A stretch of 35,471 nucleotides of DNA from Rickettsiales bacterium (GTDB taxonomy: Bacteria; Pseudomonadota; Alphaproteobacteria; Rickettsiales; UBA3002). Of the stretch, positions 16,765 through 24,790 are shown one piece after another (the first letter of the stretch is position 1; each line of letters opens with the position of its first letter). Both the position numbers and the translations under genes were made by a program. The stretch is from positions 1 to 35,471 of the forward strand of contig CANEUT010000001.1 of assembly GCA_947441895.1 (NCBI GenBank). Direction: 5' to 3'. Below the pieces are notes generated by a model. It searched no databases. It worked only from the letters and a program-made list of their open reading frames with translations, and was not told the origin of the DNA.

Positions 16765-18254
16765 ACATCACCTATAACATTCCCACAGCCGACCACCCCA
16801 AGGGCCTCATCGCCATTATCGATATTGGTTCCAACTCGGTGCGCATGGTAGTCTATCATGCGCTGAAGCGCGTACCGCTTCCCGTGTTCAACGAGAAATA
16901 TATGTGTGCCCTGGGGCGCGGCCTTGCCCGCACCGGTAAGCTGAACCCCGATGGCGTGAAAAAAGCCGAAATCGCCATTGCCCGTTTTCTGGTCATGGCC
17001 AAACGGCTCGAAGTTGCCAGCCTCGATATGATGGCCACCGCCGCCGTGCGCGACGCCGAAAATGGCGCTGATTTCGTGCATGGATTAGAACGCGAACATG
17101 GCATCACCATTCGTGTCATTACCGGCGAGCGTGAAGCCGAACTTGCTGCCAAAGCCATCCTCGCTTCGTTCCATGAACCACTCGGCATCTCGGCCGATTT
17201 GGGGGGCGGCAGCATGGAACTAGCCATGGTCGAACGCAGCGCGATTGGCGCCACCGCAAGCTGCCATTTGGGGTCGCTGGTGGTGCTCGATGCCAGCGAC
17301 GGCAAACGCGAAAAAATGCAAGAGATGATTCGCCGCGAACTCAAAGCCATTCCCTGGCTGAAAGACGCCGCACCGCCCTGCATCTATGCCATTGGCGGCG
17401 GCTTCCGCACCCTCGCCAAAGTGCATATGATCAAAACCCACTACCCGCTCGATCTGGTGCATGAATATGCCATGACCAAACGCGCCGTAAACCAGATGTG
17501 CGACCGGTTGATTGAGATGTCGCCCGCCGATCTTCAGGCCCTGCCCGGCATTTCATCGAAGCGCGTGCTCACCATTGTGCCCACCGCACTGGTGCTGCAG
17601 CAATTGCTCCATGTCACCGGCGCCCATGAAGTGCGTTTTTCCGTCAGCGGCATTCGCGAGGGTTTCTTTTTCGACCTGCTGGAACCACGCCAGCAAAAAG
17701 AAGATGCACTGTTGGCATCGGCGCGTGATTTGGCTGCCCTCATTGGTCGCCAAGGCAGCTATGCTAACGAGCTCTATGAATGGATGACCCCACTGTTTCA
17801 CAACGAGCCCATTGCCTGGCAGCGTATTCGTAAAGCCTTGTGCAAACTGTCGGAACTCGCCTGGTCCATCGACCCCAACTTCCGTGCCAACTGGGCTTAC
17901 CAACGCATCATTCAGTCATCCCTCAAAGGCATGGATCATAAGGAGCGCCTCATGCTGGCCCTCGCCCTTTACCACCGTTATCAAACCCGTTGGCGGGGCG
18001 ATAAAAGCGAAATTAAACTGCTCGATGAACGTGAACGTTTATGGGCCCGCTGCGTGGGGCTGGCGGCCAACCTTGCCTTCCAGCTTTCAGGCGGGCGCGG
18101 CGGCAATTTACACCATGCCAAATTACAGTTTCATGATGCCGATGTGCGGCTGACGCTCGATGATGAGGCCAGCCCCTTGCGCACCGAAACCGTAGAAAAA
18201 AGGCTCGACGGATTGGGCGAAGCGCTCAGGGCCTTTTCCAATTTTGTCATATAG
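16761..18254 (+). CDS. ppx: Exopolyphosphatase / guanosine pentaphosphate phosphatase (Ppx/GppA)
   Basis: Ppx releases phosphate from polyphosphate ends; GppA paralogues hydrolyse pppGpp. The 497-residue product has the ASKHA-fold phosphate motifs IDIGSNSVRMVVY (N-terminal), ATAAVRDAENG, ADLGGGSMELAMV and AIGGGFRTLAKVH. A helical C-terminal domain (about residues 310-497) resembles the HD-like domain of long Ppx proteins. Translational coupling with ppk favours the polyphosphatase assignment. The last 124 bp lie opposite the 3' end of aat. Confidence 0.93.
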   Translation: MNITYNIPTADHPKGLIAIIDIGSNSVRMVVYHALKRVPLPVFNEKYMCALGRGLARTGKLNPDGVKKAEIAIARFLVMAKRLEVASLDMMATAAVRDAENGADFVHGLEREHGITIRVITGEREAELAAKAILASFHEPLGISADLGGGSMELAMVERSAIGATASCHLGSLVVLDASDGKREKMQEMIRRELKAIPWLKDAAPPCIYAIGGGFRTLAKVHMIKTHYPLDLVHEYAMTKRAVNQMCDRLIEMSPADLQALPGISSKRVLTIVPTALVLQQLLHVTGAHEVRFSVSGIREGFFFDLLEPRQQKEDALLASARDLAALIGRQGSYANELYEWMTPLFHNEPIAWQRIRKALCKLSELAWSIDPNFRANWAYQRIIQSSLKGMDHKERLMLALALYHRYQTRWRGDKSEIKLLDERERLWARCVGLAANLAFQLSGGRGGNLHHAKLQFHDADVRLTLDDEASPLRTETVEKRLDGLGEALRAFSNFVI

Positions 18255-18850
18255 CTTTTTTTAGAAACGGCTTCGACGCCAAACTGTTTCAAATGCTCAT
18301 TCACATATTGCGTGTCGAGCAATTCATACCCCGCCTCACCCAAAATTTCCACCAGCGTCACCAGCGCAATTTTGCTGGCATCGGGCGCACGGCTGAACAT
18401 GCTTTCCCCAAAAAATGCCCCGCCGAGCGACACACCATATAATCCACCGATGAGTTTTTTATTGCATGGGGGTTGGTCAGGAGAGCAACCCGAACCAATC
18501 AAAGACTGCCACACCTCGATGCTATGGGCCTGGCCGCGGGCGGCGAGTGCGGTGTAAAGTTCAATAATTTGTTCGTTAATCCATGTCTCGCTGCGGCCCT
18601 TGCTCACGCTTGCACAGCCACGAATCACTTCCTCAAAACACGTATCCACCGTCACCGTATAATCATGTTTTTTCATGGCGCGTTTCAGGCCGCGCGGAAT
18701 GTTGAATTCGGCGATGGGCATCACCCCGCGCTCTTCAGGACTGAACCAATAAAGCTCCGGGTCATCGGCCTCCATGGCCATGGGAAAATAGCCGTTGGCA
18801 TAGGCGGCAAGCAACATATCCGGTGTAATATCGACGATTTCGTCAGTCAT
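18131..18850 (-). CDS. aat: Leucyl/phenylalanyl-tRNA--protein transferase with insertion and read-through tail
   Basis: Aat adds Leu or Phe to N-terminal Arg/Lys of proteins, marking them for ClpS/ClpAP degradation. The 239-residue product has the family motifs LLAAYANGYFPMA, WFSPEERGVMP, IPRGLKR, ETWINEQIIELYTAL, LIGGLYGVSLGGAFFGESMFS and LLDTQYVNEHL. Two oddities: an insertion of about 14 residues containing CSPDQPPC between EVW and LIGG, where homologues have a tight turn; and a final segment of about 40 residues (after MTKLEKAL) encoded entirely opposite ppx, which looks like read-through of a lost stop codon. Convergent overlap with ppx is 124 bp (18131-18254). Confidence 0.9.
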   Translation of the reverse strand: MTDEIVDITPDMLLAAYANGYFPMAMEADDPELYWFSPEERGVMPIAEFNIPRGLKRAMKKHDYTVTVDTCFEEVIRGCASVSKGRSETWINEQIIELYTALAARGQAHSIEVWQSLIGSGCSPDQPPCNKKLIGGLYGVSLGGAFFGESMFSRAPDASKIALVTLVEILGEAGYELLDTQYVNEHLKQFGVEAVSKKSYMTKLEKALSASPNPSSLFSTVSVRKGLASSSSVSRTSAS

Positions 18851-18890
18851 CTTTCACTGCGCGCACGGAAGCGTTGCAATTCACTTTTTT

Positions 18891-18950
18891 GTCATCCCGG
18901 ACTTGATCCGGGATCTCCTTAAAGTGGATTCCCGCTTTCGCGGGAATGAC
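18891..18950 (+). repeat. GTCAT-ended double-hairpin repeat, copy 1
   Basis: A 60-bp unit with GTCAT and ATGAC ends containing two hairpins: ATCCCGG/CCGGGAT around loop ACTTGAT, and ATTCCCGC, loop TTTC, GCGGGAAT. It lies in the aat-aroQ gap. A related unit is at 28284-28366. Repeats of this general sequence are scattered in many proteobacterial genomes. Confidence 0.8.
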
Positions 18951-18960
18951 AAGGTAAAGA

Positions 18961-18996
18961 TGGATTGCCACGTCGGCTTCGCCTCCTCGCAATGAC
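18961..18996 (-). repeat. Short imperfect palindromic repeat ending in GTCATTGCGAGG (read on minus strand)
   Basis: On the minus strand it reads GTCATTGCGAGGAGGCGAAG followed by CCGACGTGGCAATCCA; the ends TTGC and GCAA and the centre can pair. The sequence type is very common between genes of unrelated bacteria. It abuts the aroQ stop codon and follows the double-hairpin repeat, so the aat-aroQ gap is almost all repeat. Confidence 0.65.
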
Positions 18997-18997
18997 A

Positions 18998-19432
18998 TTA
19001 TTTTGATACTACTAATGCCTCTATCGCCAGCGCATAGCCCTGCGCACCAAGGCCACAAATGCTCTGCTTCGCCACCGGTTCAATAAAAGAATGATGCCGG
19101 AACGGCTCGCGTGTTTTTGGGTCGCTTAAATGCACCTCGATGATGGGAATCTTCACCGCCCGCAAAGCATCATGCAGCGCTACCGAAGTGTGCGTATAAC
19201 CGCCCGCATTAATAATGATAGCCGCCGCCTCGCGCCCGGCTTGCTGCACCCAGTCAATCAGGTCGCCCTCATGGTTGCTCTGCTTAAAATCAACGGCAAA
19301 CCCATGTTTTTTTGCTGTTTCTCGGCACAGAACTTCAATATCGGCCAGCGTGGTTGTGCCATAAATTTCCGGTTCACGCGTGCCCAGCAAATTGAGGTTA
19401 GGCCCGTTCAGAACGGTAATGGTCTTACTCAT
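18998..19432 (-). CDS. aroQ: Type II 3-dehydroquinate dehydratase
   Basis: Cytoplasmic dodecameric enzyme that converts 3-dehydroquinate to 3-dehydroshikimate in the shikimate pathway. The 144-residue length is standard. Tyr24 in TREPEIYG, the INAGGYTHTSVALHDAL region and the catalytic His101 in IIEVHLSDP match the type II active site. GAGG five bases before ATG 19432 supports the start. It is divergent from thiS with 48 bp between start codons, a tight space for two promoters. Confidence 0.96.
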   Translation of the reverse strand: MSKTITVLNGPNLNLLGTREPEIYGTTTLADIEVLCRETAKKHGFAVDFKQSNHEGDLIDWVQQAGREAAAIIINAGGYTHTSVALHDALRAVKIPIIEVHLSDPKTREPFRHHSFIEPVAKQSICGLGAQGYALAIEALVVSK

Positions 19433-19480
19433 GATGCCTCGTTTCTTGCGCGTTGCCGCGAAATAGCCTAGATAAGCCTC

Positions 19481-19705
19481 ATGTCTAACACAGCCTCATT
19501 ACAATCGCAAATTACTGTCAACGGCGTGGCGCGGCCACGTGCGAATGTTTCATCCATCGCTGATTTGGTGACCGAGCTGCAACTGGATATGCGCAAAGTC
19601 GCCATTGAACAGAATCTGAACATTGTGCCGCGCAGCGCCTACGCCACCACCCGCATTTGCGATGGTGACGCCATTGAAATCGTCGGCTTCATTGGAGGTG
19701 GATAG
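19481..19705 (+). CDS. thiS: Sulfur carrier protein ThiS
   Basis: Small ubiquitin-like sulfur carrier for thiazole formation in thiamine synthesis. The 74-residue product has a beta-grasp sequence pattern (ITVNGVARP at the N-terminus, GDAIEIVGFIGGG at the C-terminus); the terminal Gly-Gly is adenylated and thiocarboxylated. The first eight residues are an unstructured-looking extension. It is followed 91 bp later by thiG, its functional partner. No thiO, thiE or thiF is in the window. Confidence 0.9.
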   Translation: MSNTASLQSQITVNGVARPRANVSSIADLVTELQLDMRKVAIEQNLNIVPRSAYATTRICDGDAIEIVGFIGGG

Positions 19706-19796
19706 TTTTTGGTTGGCGCTCGCCGCGCTGGCCCGGCCTGAATGGCCGTGTCGCTTGGCGTTGCCTATGCCGCCAAGCTCCGCTAAGGAAAATACT

Positions 19797-20573
19797 ATGA
19801 ACGATCACCTCATCATCGCCGGACGCACCTTTTCCTCGCGCCTTCTCGTGGGTACGGGGAAGTACAAAAATTTTGAACAGACGAAGTCTGCCATTGAAGC
19901 CAGTGGGGCTGAAATTGTCACCGTGGCCCTGCGCCGGGTGAACCTGGCCGACACCGGCAGCGACAGTTTGCAGGCCGCTATTCCGCCCGAGAAATACACC
20001 TACCTGCCCAATAGCGCGGGCTGCTACACGGCCGAAGACGCGGTGCGCACCTTGCGTTTAGCACGCGAACTGGGTGGCTGGACTTTGGTGAAGCTGGAGG
20101 TGATTGGCGACAAACACAGCCTCTTTCCCGATGTTGAGGAAACCCTGAAAGCCGCCAAAACACTGGTCGCCGAAGGGTTCGAGGTGATGGTCTATACGAA
20201 TGATGACCCCATCAGCGCCCGCAAGTTTGAAGATTTGGGCGTGGCCGCCATTATGCCGCTTGCCGCCCCCATTGGCTCGGGCCTTGGCATTCAGAACCCG
20301 CTGAACATTCGCCTCATTGTGGAACACGCCCGCGTGCCCGTGCTGGTCGATGCCGGGGTGGGCACCGCGTCCGACGCCGCCATTGCCATGGAGCTGGGCT
20401 GCGACGGTGTGCTGATGAACACCGCCATTGCCGAAGCGCGCGACCCCATCATGATGGCACGGGCCATGAAACTGGCGGTGGAATCGGGCCGCTTGGCTTA
20501 CCTCGCCGGACGCATGGAAAAGCGCGCGCAGGCCAGCGCATCGTCGCCCCAAACGGGGTTGATTGGTTTGTAG
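19797..20573 (+). CDS. thiG: Thiazole synthase ThiG
   Basis: ThiG condenses 1-deoxy-xylulose 5-phosphate, dehydroglycine and ThiS thiocarboxylate into the thiazole phosphate of thiamine. The 258-residue TIM-barrel product begins LIIAGRTFSSRLLVGTGKY and contains the Schiff-base lysine Lys99 in LVKLEVIGD, the PLAAPIGSGLGIQNP loop and the phosphate-binding VDAGVGTASDAA. A frame open from 19623 reads in from another frame of thiS; ATG 19797 preceded by AAGGAAAA is the true start. A repeat (copy C) follows the stop directly. Confidence 0.95.
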   Translation: MNDHLIIAGRTFSSRLLVGTGKYKNFEQTKSAIEASGAEIVTVALRRVNLADTGSDSLQAAIPPEKYTYLPNSAGCYTAEDAVRTLRLARELGGWTLVKLEVIGDKHSLFPDVEETLKAAKTLVAEGFEVMVYTNDDPISARKFEDLGVAAIMPLAAPIGSGLGIQNPLNIRLIVEHARVPVLVDAGVGTASDAAIAMELGCDGVLMNTAIAEARDPIMMARAMKLAVESGRLAYLAGRMEKRAQASASSPQTGLIGL

Positions 20574-20784
20574 TTTTGATTGGCGAGCAAAGCTCGCGTT
20601 GGGGGCGAACTGCTGTTTTGTTGCCTTCGCAACGTGGCCCAAAACCCCCTCGAACGCTTACGCTCCGGCTCGCGCAGTAAAGCGCTACGCACTGACTCTA
20701 CAAATAGTTAGAAAAATCGTGCGTAGCCTTCCATGGCGAGCCGCGTGAGCGAAAGGGGTTTGGGGACAAGGTCCCCATCAAAAG
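20574..20784 (+). repeat. Palindromic intergenic repeat, copy C
   Basis: Left arm about 20645-20692 (ending AAAGCGCTACGCAC) and right arm from 20719 (GTGCGTAGCCTTCCATGGCG). The right arm shares 28 identical bases with copy F. It ends with a 7-bp hairpin, TGGGGAC (20761-20767), loop AAG, GTCCCCA (20771-20777). It fills the gap between the convergent thiG and response-regulator genes and could serve as a bidirectional stop. Confidence 0.82.
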
Positions 20785-21843
20785 CTACCCAAGCTTTGCA
20801 ATCAGCTTCTTCAACGAACCCATCAGCTCTTGGCCAATACGGTTGCCAGAATCTTTCATGCCCTGATTAAAAATCACCGTTACCACATCAATATGCTTAC
20901 GAATAATCAGCAAGTCATTGTCATTAATCCGTGGATGAGCCGTCAGATAATTCTCCAACAAACTGGCCACTTCGGTGCCCAAGTGATAGCCAAAAATTCC
21001 CGCACGCGACTGAATGCGATAGGCGCATTGGTGAAGGTCGGCCAAGGCGAAAACGTTACCCATATCATCGACCAATGTTTTAAAAGCAATCTCGAGCTTA
21101 CTTATATCTTCACGTGCCCATTCCACAAATTCGCTTTCTGCCATCAGCAATTTTGCCTGCGCCTCCGCAACCACCATCTCGGTAAGAATATCGCGGGCGC
21201 TCACCTCGCCCAGCTGGTCGCGCAGCACAAAATTCGGCGGCGATAGCATAGCAGCTTCGCGGGCCGCTTGCGCTACCGAAGGTTTAGCGGCACGCGCGCC
21301 ACGCCGTTCTTGAACCCCGGGTGGGGGCACACCCCGACGCCGACGGCATGGCCCCGCAAATCCCGGTGCATCGACGAATGATCGCGGATTATCGATGACC
21401 ATCACAATACGATCCGAGATAGTTTTAGCTGAAAATGGCTTCGCCACAAATTCGCTAATGCCCGCATCACGCGCAGCTTGAATATGATCCATTTCAGCAC
21501 GAGCCGTCAGCATAATAATGGGAATATCACGTGGAATACGTTTATTATCTTTCGCGCTGCGAATGGCTTTCACCAATGTAATACCATCAATTTCAGCCAT
21601 GCTATATTCGGTGATAATCAAATCATAGTTGCGTGTAGCAAGGCGGCGCAACACATCGCTGCCGCTATTCACGCAGTCAATATCGCGAAACCCGAACGAA
21701 AATAAAATGCCCTGCACCAAGTTACCGGTGCGGCTATCATGGTCGGCAAGCAACACGCGAACACGCGCAAAAAGATCGCGCTTGTCGCCATCGGTCATCT
21801 GCACGACGGGCTTTCGAGTCGAGCTGCGCTTCGGTCCTACCAT
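20785..21843 (-). CDS. Response-regulator-like protein with Glu at the phosphorylation site and a degenerate HPt-like domain
   Basis: The 352-residue product has a CheY-like receiver domain (about residues 28-152): acidic pocket LLADHD (31-36), Thr113 in IIMLTAR and Lys135 in FVAKPFS are conserved. The phospho-accepting Asp is replaced by Glu79 (DLIITEYSMAEIDG, codon 21607-21609). A GPCRRRRG motif follows, as in alphaproteobacterial receivers of this type, then a linker. The C-terminal helical part (about 235-345) contains YRIQSRAGIFG, which aligns with the HPt motif HxLKGxAxxxG but has Tyr275 in place of His. So both phosphotransfer residues seem replaced. It is the last gene of the operon after hdaA (13 bp apart). 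Glu may mimic the phosphorylated state; function unknown. Confidence 0.75.
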   Translation of the reverse strand: MVGPKRSSTRKPVVQMTDGDKRDLFARVRVLLADHDSRTGNLVQGILFSFGFRDIDCVNSGSDVLRRLATRNYDLIITEYSMAEIDGITLVKAIRSAKDNKRIPRDIPIIMLTARAEMDHIQAARDAGISEFVAKPFSAKTISDRIVMVIDNPRSFVDAPGFAGPCRRRRGVPPPGVQERRGARAAKPSVAQAAREAAMLSPPNFVLRDQLGEVSARDILTEMVVAEAQAKLLMAESEFVEWAREDISKLEIAFKTLVDDMGNVFALADLHQCAYRIQSRAGIFGYHLGTEVASLLENYLTAHPRINDNDLLIIRKHIDVVTVIFNQGMKDSGNRIGQELMGSLKKLIAKLG

Positions 21844-21856
21844 GGAAGCAGTATAG

Positions 21857-22531
21857 CTATTTATCTTGGACTTTCAACAACTCACGCACTAATGGCAACG
21901 TAATGGCCCTACCACGCGCCAGCGACAAAGCATCTACTTCATTGGCAAACTGCTGCATGGCCGCATAGCTGCGCTCCAGATAGGTCGCCGCGTAATGCAA
22001 CACATCGGGGGCAATTCGCAATTGACGATCGGCAAATTCCTTCGCCAGCACACCGACAAGCAGCGCATCATCGGGTGCGCCCAATGCGGCACTGGGCAAC
22101 GCCAACAAGCGTGAGCGTAAATCAGGCAAGGCGAAAAGCAGTTGTGAAGCCGCATCAGTTGCCGTCATCAGCAAATAATCACCGCGTGCCCGCACATGGT
22201 TAATCAGCTGTGCCAACGCTGGCGCATCAGTTGCCGCATCCATATTATCCAGCACCCAACAGTGATTGCCCGTCAGCAAATGGTCGGCAGGCAAACTGCC
22301 CACACGCGCCACGTCTATCATAGTGGCGTGGGCACGCACGGCAAACACATGCGACAAATGTGTTTTGCCGCTGCCTTTCGGTCCGTGCAGAAGAATAATG
22401 GAATAGGGCCAGTTGGGCCAGCTTTCCACCCAGCGCAGCGCCTCAGCGTTCGACTCACCGCGAATAAAATCGGCCGCATGATAGCTCGGGCTAGCCGAGA
22501 ATGGCATTACCAACTGCATGGCCGCACCCAT
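21857..22531 (-). CDS. hdaA: DnaA-related regulator HdaA
   Basis: HdaA (alphaproteobacterial Hda) works with the DNA sliding clamp to inactivate DnaA-ATP after initiation. The 224-residue product has an N-terminal clamp-binding-like motif MQLVMPF, a Walker A GPKGSGKTHL (about residues 50-59) and a DnaA-like lid with LRSRLLALP. It ends in a helical region without a DnaA DNA-binding domain IV, as expected for Hda. Starts at 22531 or 22519 (Met5) are both possible; the latter puts the clamp motif at the extreme N-terminus. It begins one base after the permease stop codon. Confidence 0.88.
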   Translation of the reverse strand: MGAAMQLVMPFSASPSYHAADFIRGESNAEALRWVESWPNWPYSIILLHGPKGSGKTHLSHVFAVRAHATMIDVARVGSLPADHLLTGNHCWVLDNMDAATDAPALAQLINHVRARGDYLLMTATDAASQLLFALPDLRSRLLALPSAALGAPDDALLVGVLAKEFADRQLRIAPDVLHYAATYLERSYAAMQQFANEVDALSLARGRAITLPLVRELLKVQDK

Positions 22532-22532
22532 C

Positions 22533-23648
22533 TTATTGCTTCAGGTAAAGGCCCGATTGCAAATAGCGACCTAGGGCAAATTTCGCTAATACACCAATCA
22601 CTGCTGTCAGCGGCACAGCCAGCAAAAGCCCCACAAAACCAAGAAGCACCGCACCGGCCAACATACCAAAAAGCATCCATAGCGGGTGCAGACCCACGCG
22701 GTCACCAATAATTTTGGGAGTGAGAATTTGTGTTTCCAGAATTTGGGCCACCCCATAAACTGCAAGCACCAGCCACCAGCTGGTGTCCATGCCAAACTGG
22801 CCATGCGCCACCAGCAGCCCAAGGCTGATAGAAATAACCGAACCCACATAGGGAATAATAATAATACAGCCCGCAAGCAGGCCCAGCACCAACGAAAAGT
22901 TCAACCCAATCAGTGTAAATGCCACCACATAAAACGTGGAAAGAATAAGCATCACCGTAATTTGCCCACGCAGATAGGCCGCCAGCGTGCGGTTAATAAG
23001 GTAAAGCTGGCTGCGAATGGTGGGTGCATAAGCCAGCGGCAAAATACGGTCCACACTGGCCAGCATGGCAGGCCAATCGCGGATTAGGTAAAAACATACA
23101 ATCGGCGTAATGAGCAGTAATGCCGCCACATTCAATGCCGCTGCACCGCTGGCAAACACGTGTTGGCTGAATTGCGTGGCCGATAAAATGCCTGTCTGCA
23201 TGACGTCGCTGAAATCGGTGGGAAGAGCAGCGGCATCCTTATTACCCGTCAGTCCAGAAAGGCTTTTCAGCAGCGGCGCCATCTGTTCATAAATATTGGT
23301 TTCAATTTGGTGTAGCATACGCGGTGCTTTGCTAATCAGCTCGGTCAGCTGCGCATATAAAATGGGTACCAGCCACATGACTAACGCTGTGAGCGTAGCA
23401 AAAAGTCCCAGCGTAATAATGCTTGTCGCCAAGCTACGTCCCATCCCGCGTTTTTGCATCCAGCACGCCAGCGGATCCATCAGGTAGGCCACAAAAAGCC
23501 CCAGCACGAACGGCAGCAAAATAGGGCGCACCGACTGCAGAAAAACCCAGAACAACGTAATAATGGCAGCCCACATCACCACATGAAACCAACGTTCTTG
23601 CCATGCGTTTTGTTTGGTGAGTGCAGTATTCAAAGCGGGTTCAGTCAT
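22533..23648 (-). CDS. AI-2E family (PerM-like) permease
   Basis: Polytopic inner-membrane protein of the AI-2E/PerM family, 371 residues with about eight hydrophobic segments. Motifs include FVLGLFVAYLMDPL near the N-terminus and IIIIPYVGSVISISLGLL and LTPKIIGDRVGLHPLWMLF in the second half, which are characteristic. Family members have been linked to autoinducer export, ion antiport or other transport, so the substrate cannot be named. GAGGTAA, partly formed by the end of the preceding gene, precedes ATG 23648. It sits between DUF2066 and hdaA, an order common in alphaproteobacteria. Confidence 0.88.
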   Translation of the reverse strand: MTEPALNTALTKQNAWQERWFHVVMWAAIITLFWVFLQSVRPILLPFVLGLFVAYLMDPLACWMQKRGMGRSLATSIITLGLFATLTALVMWLVPILYAQLTELISKAPRMLHQIETNIYEQMAPLLKSLSGLTGNKDAAALPTDFSDVMQTGILSATQFSQHVFASGAAALNVAALLLITPIVCFYLIRDWPAMLASVDRILPLAYAPTIRSQLYLINRTLAAYLRGQITVMLILSTFYVVAFTLIGLNFSLVLGLLAGCIIIIPYVGSVISISLGLLVAHGQFGMDTSWWLVLAVYGVAQILETQILTPKIIGDRVGLHPLWMLFGMLAGAVLLGFVGLLLAVPLTAVIGVLAKFALGRYLQSGLYLKQ

Positions 23649-23652
23649 TATG

Positions 23653-24771
23653 TTACCTCAACGAGACAATCCAGCCATCGGCCGATTCGCGGATGATGAT
23701 ATTTTGTTTCTTCAACAGCTCTTGTAGCACATTCTGCGCACCATCAAAATAAATCGTACCGCTGATTTCTTTGAGCGAAATATTCGGAATTTCAAGTGCC
23801 AAAACGCCCTTGCTGGTACGCACGGCTTGCTGCATTTGCCCCAATTCGCGTGAGGTGGCATATGTAAACCGCACCTTAATCTTCGTTGCTTTTGCCAGTT
23901 TCTCCTGATCCATTTCCGCGGTCGAGGAAGCGATTTGGGTCAGCGCCGTGGCAGTGGCCACCACCACATGGCGCAAGCGCGACTCATTCTTTTCATCCGT
24001 CGTAACGGGTGGAATTTCAATCACCTCATTATTCGCGACTGCGGTGGGGCTTAAACGGCGAAACAGCACGCTGGATGGCGCTTCTTTCCCCTGCGGACTT
24101 AACGTCAGCACTGCCACAATAATCTCACGCGAACCATAGCGGGCAAACATGGGCTTCAGCTCATCGGCCTTCACGGTCAGAATGTTTTTATAATCCACCA
24201 GCCGCAAATCTTCAAAGTCACCGCCCGCCACCAGCACCGCCCCGTGCGACTGACGCAGCACTTCCTCAGCCAATGGCGCACGCAGCTGGTTTTCTTGTTC
24301 CCACAAATAGGGGCGATCTTCACCCACAAACACCGGCAGCACCAGCACCCCGCGCACCTTGGCCGTGGTTGCAACAGGGGCCACCACATTCGACGGAATG
24401 TTCAATATTTTGCGCAACACATCTTCTACCAGCGTTACATTCACTTCGGCATAGGTGGTGTTGCCCTCGCGCCGCGTTTGCAGCAGCTTGGTGCCGCGAA
24501 TAATTTGTGAAAGCTGGTCTTCTTTCAGTTTCGACGCACGAAACCCGGCATCCGCCCCGCCCAGTTTGCGTGCGGTAAGATACACCGCTCGTTTGCGCGC
24601 ATAATCCATCGCGTTTTCTTCGGCCTTGACGCTAATATCATCAATGCCCACCGCCACCACGCGCACTTCCTGCACGGCGGCATGCGCGGGCGCACCAAGC
24701 CAAGCCATCATGCAAAGCGCAGCGAGCGATTGCCAAAACAGTCGTTTGTGAACTATAGGTTTGCCATTCAT
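23653..24771 (-). CDS. DUF2066-family exported protein
   Basis: The 372-residue product has a signal peptide (MNGKPIVHKRLFWQ then a hydrophobic core, cleavage near APAHA). The mature part matches the DUF2066 pattern: a 50-residue block with AMDYARKRAVYLTARKLGG, then VNVTLVEDVLRKILN and the strand VRGVLVLPVFVGED. The function of the family is unknown; a periplasmic location is expected. It starts the operon continuing into the AI-2E permease, hdaA and the receiver protein. Its start lies only 19 bp from the purM start on the other strand, so its promoter must lie inside purM. Confidence 0.8.
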   Translation of the reverse strand: MNGKPIVHKRLFWQSLAALCMMAWLGAPAHAAVQEVRVVAVGIDDISVKAEENAMDYARKRAVYLTARKLGGADAGFRASKLKEDQLSQIIRGTKLLQTRREGNTTYAEVNVTLVEDVLRKILNIPSNVVAPVATTAKVRGVLVLPVFVGEDRPYLWEQENQLRAPLAEEVLRQSHGAVLVAGGDFEDLRLVDYKNILTVKADELKPMFARYGSREIIVAVLTLSPQGKEAPSSVLFRRLSPTAVANNEVIEIPPVTTDEKNESRLRHVVVATATALTQIASSTAEMDQEKLAKATKIKVRFTYATSRELGQMQQAVRTSKGVLALEIPNISLKEISGTIYFDGAQNVLQELLKKQNIIIRESADGWIVSLR

Positions 24772-24790
24772 TCAACGCAGGCTACCGCAA

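Noticed and set aside
18843..19058. Small minus-strand open frame over the aat-aroQ gap
   Set aside because: It consists of palindromic repeats read as protein.
19623..19796. Upstream in-frame extension of thiG overlapping thiS
   Set aside because: It reads thiS in another frame; ATG 19797 with AAGGAAAA matches the ThiG family start.
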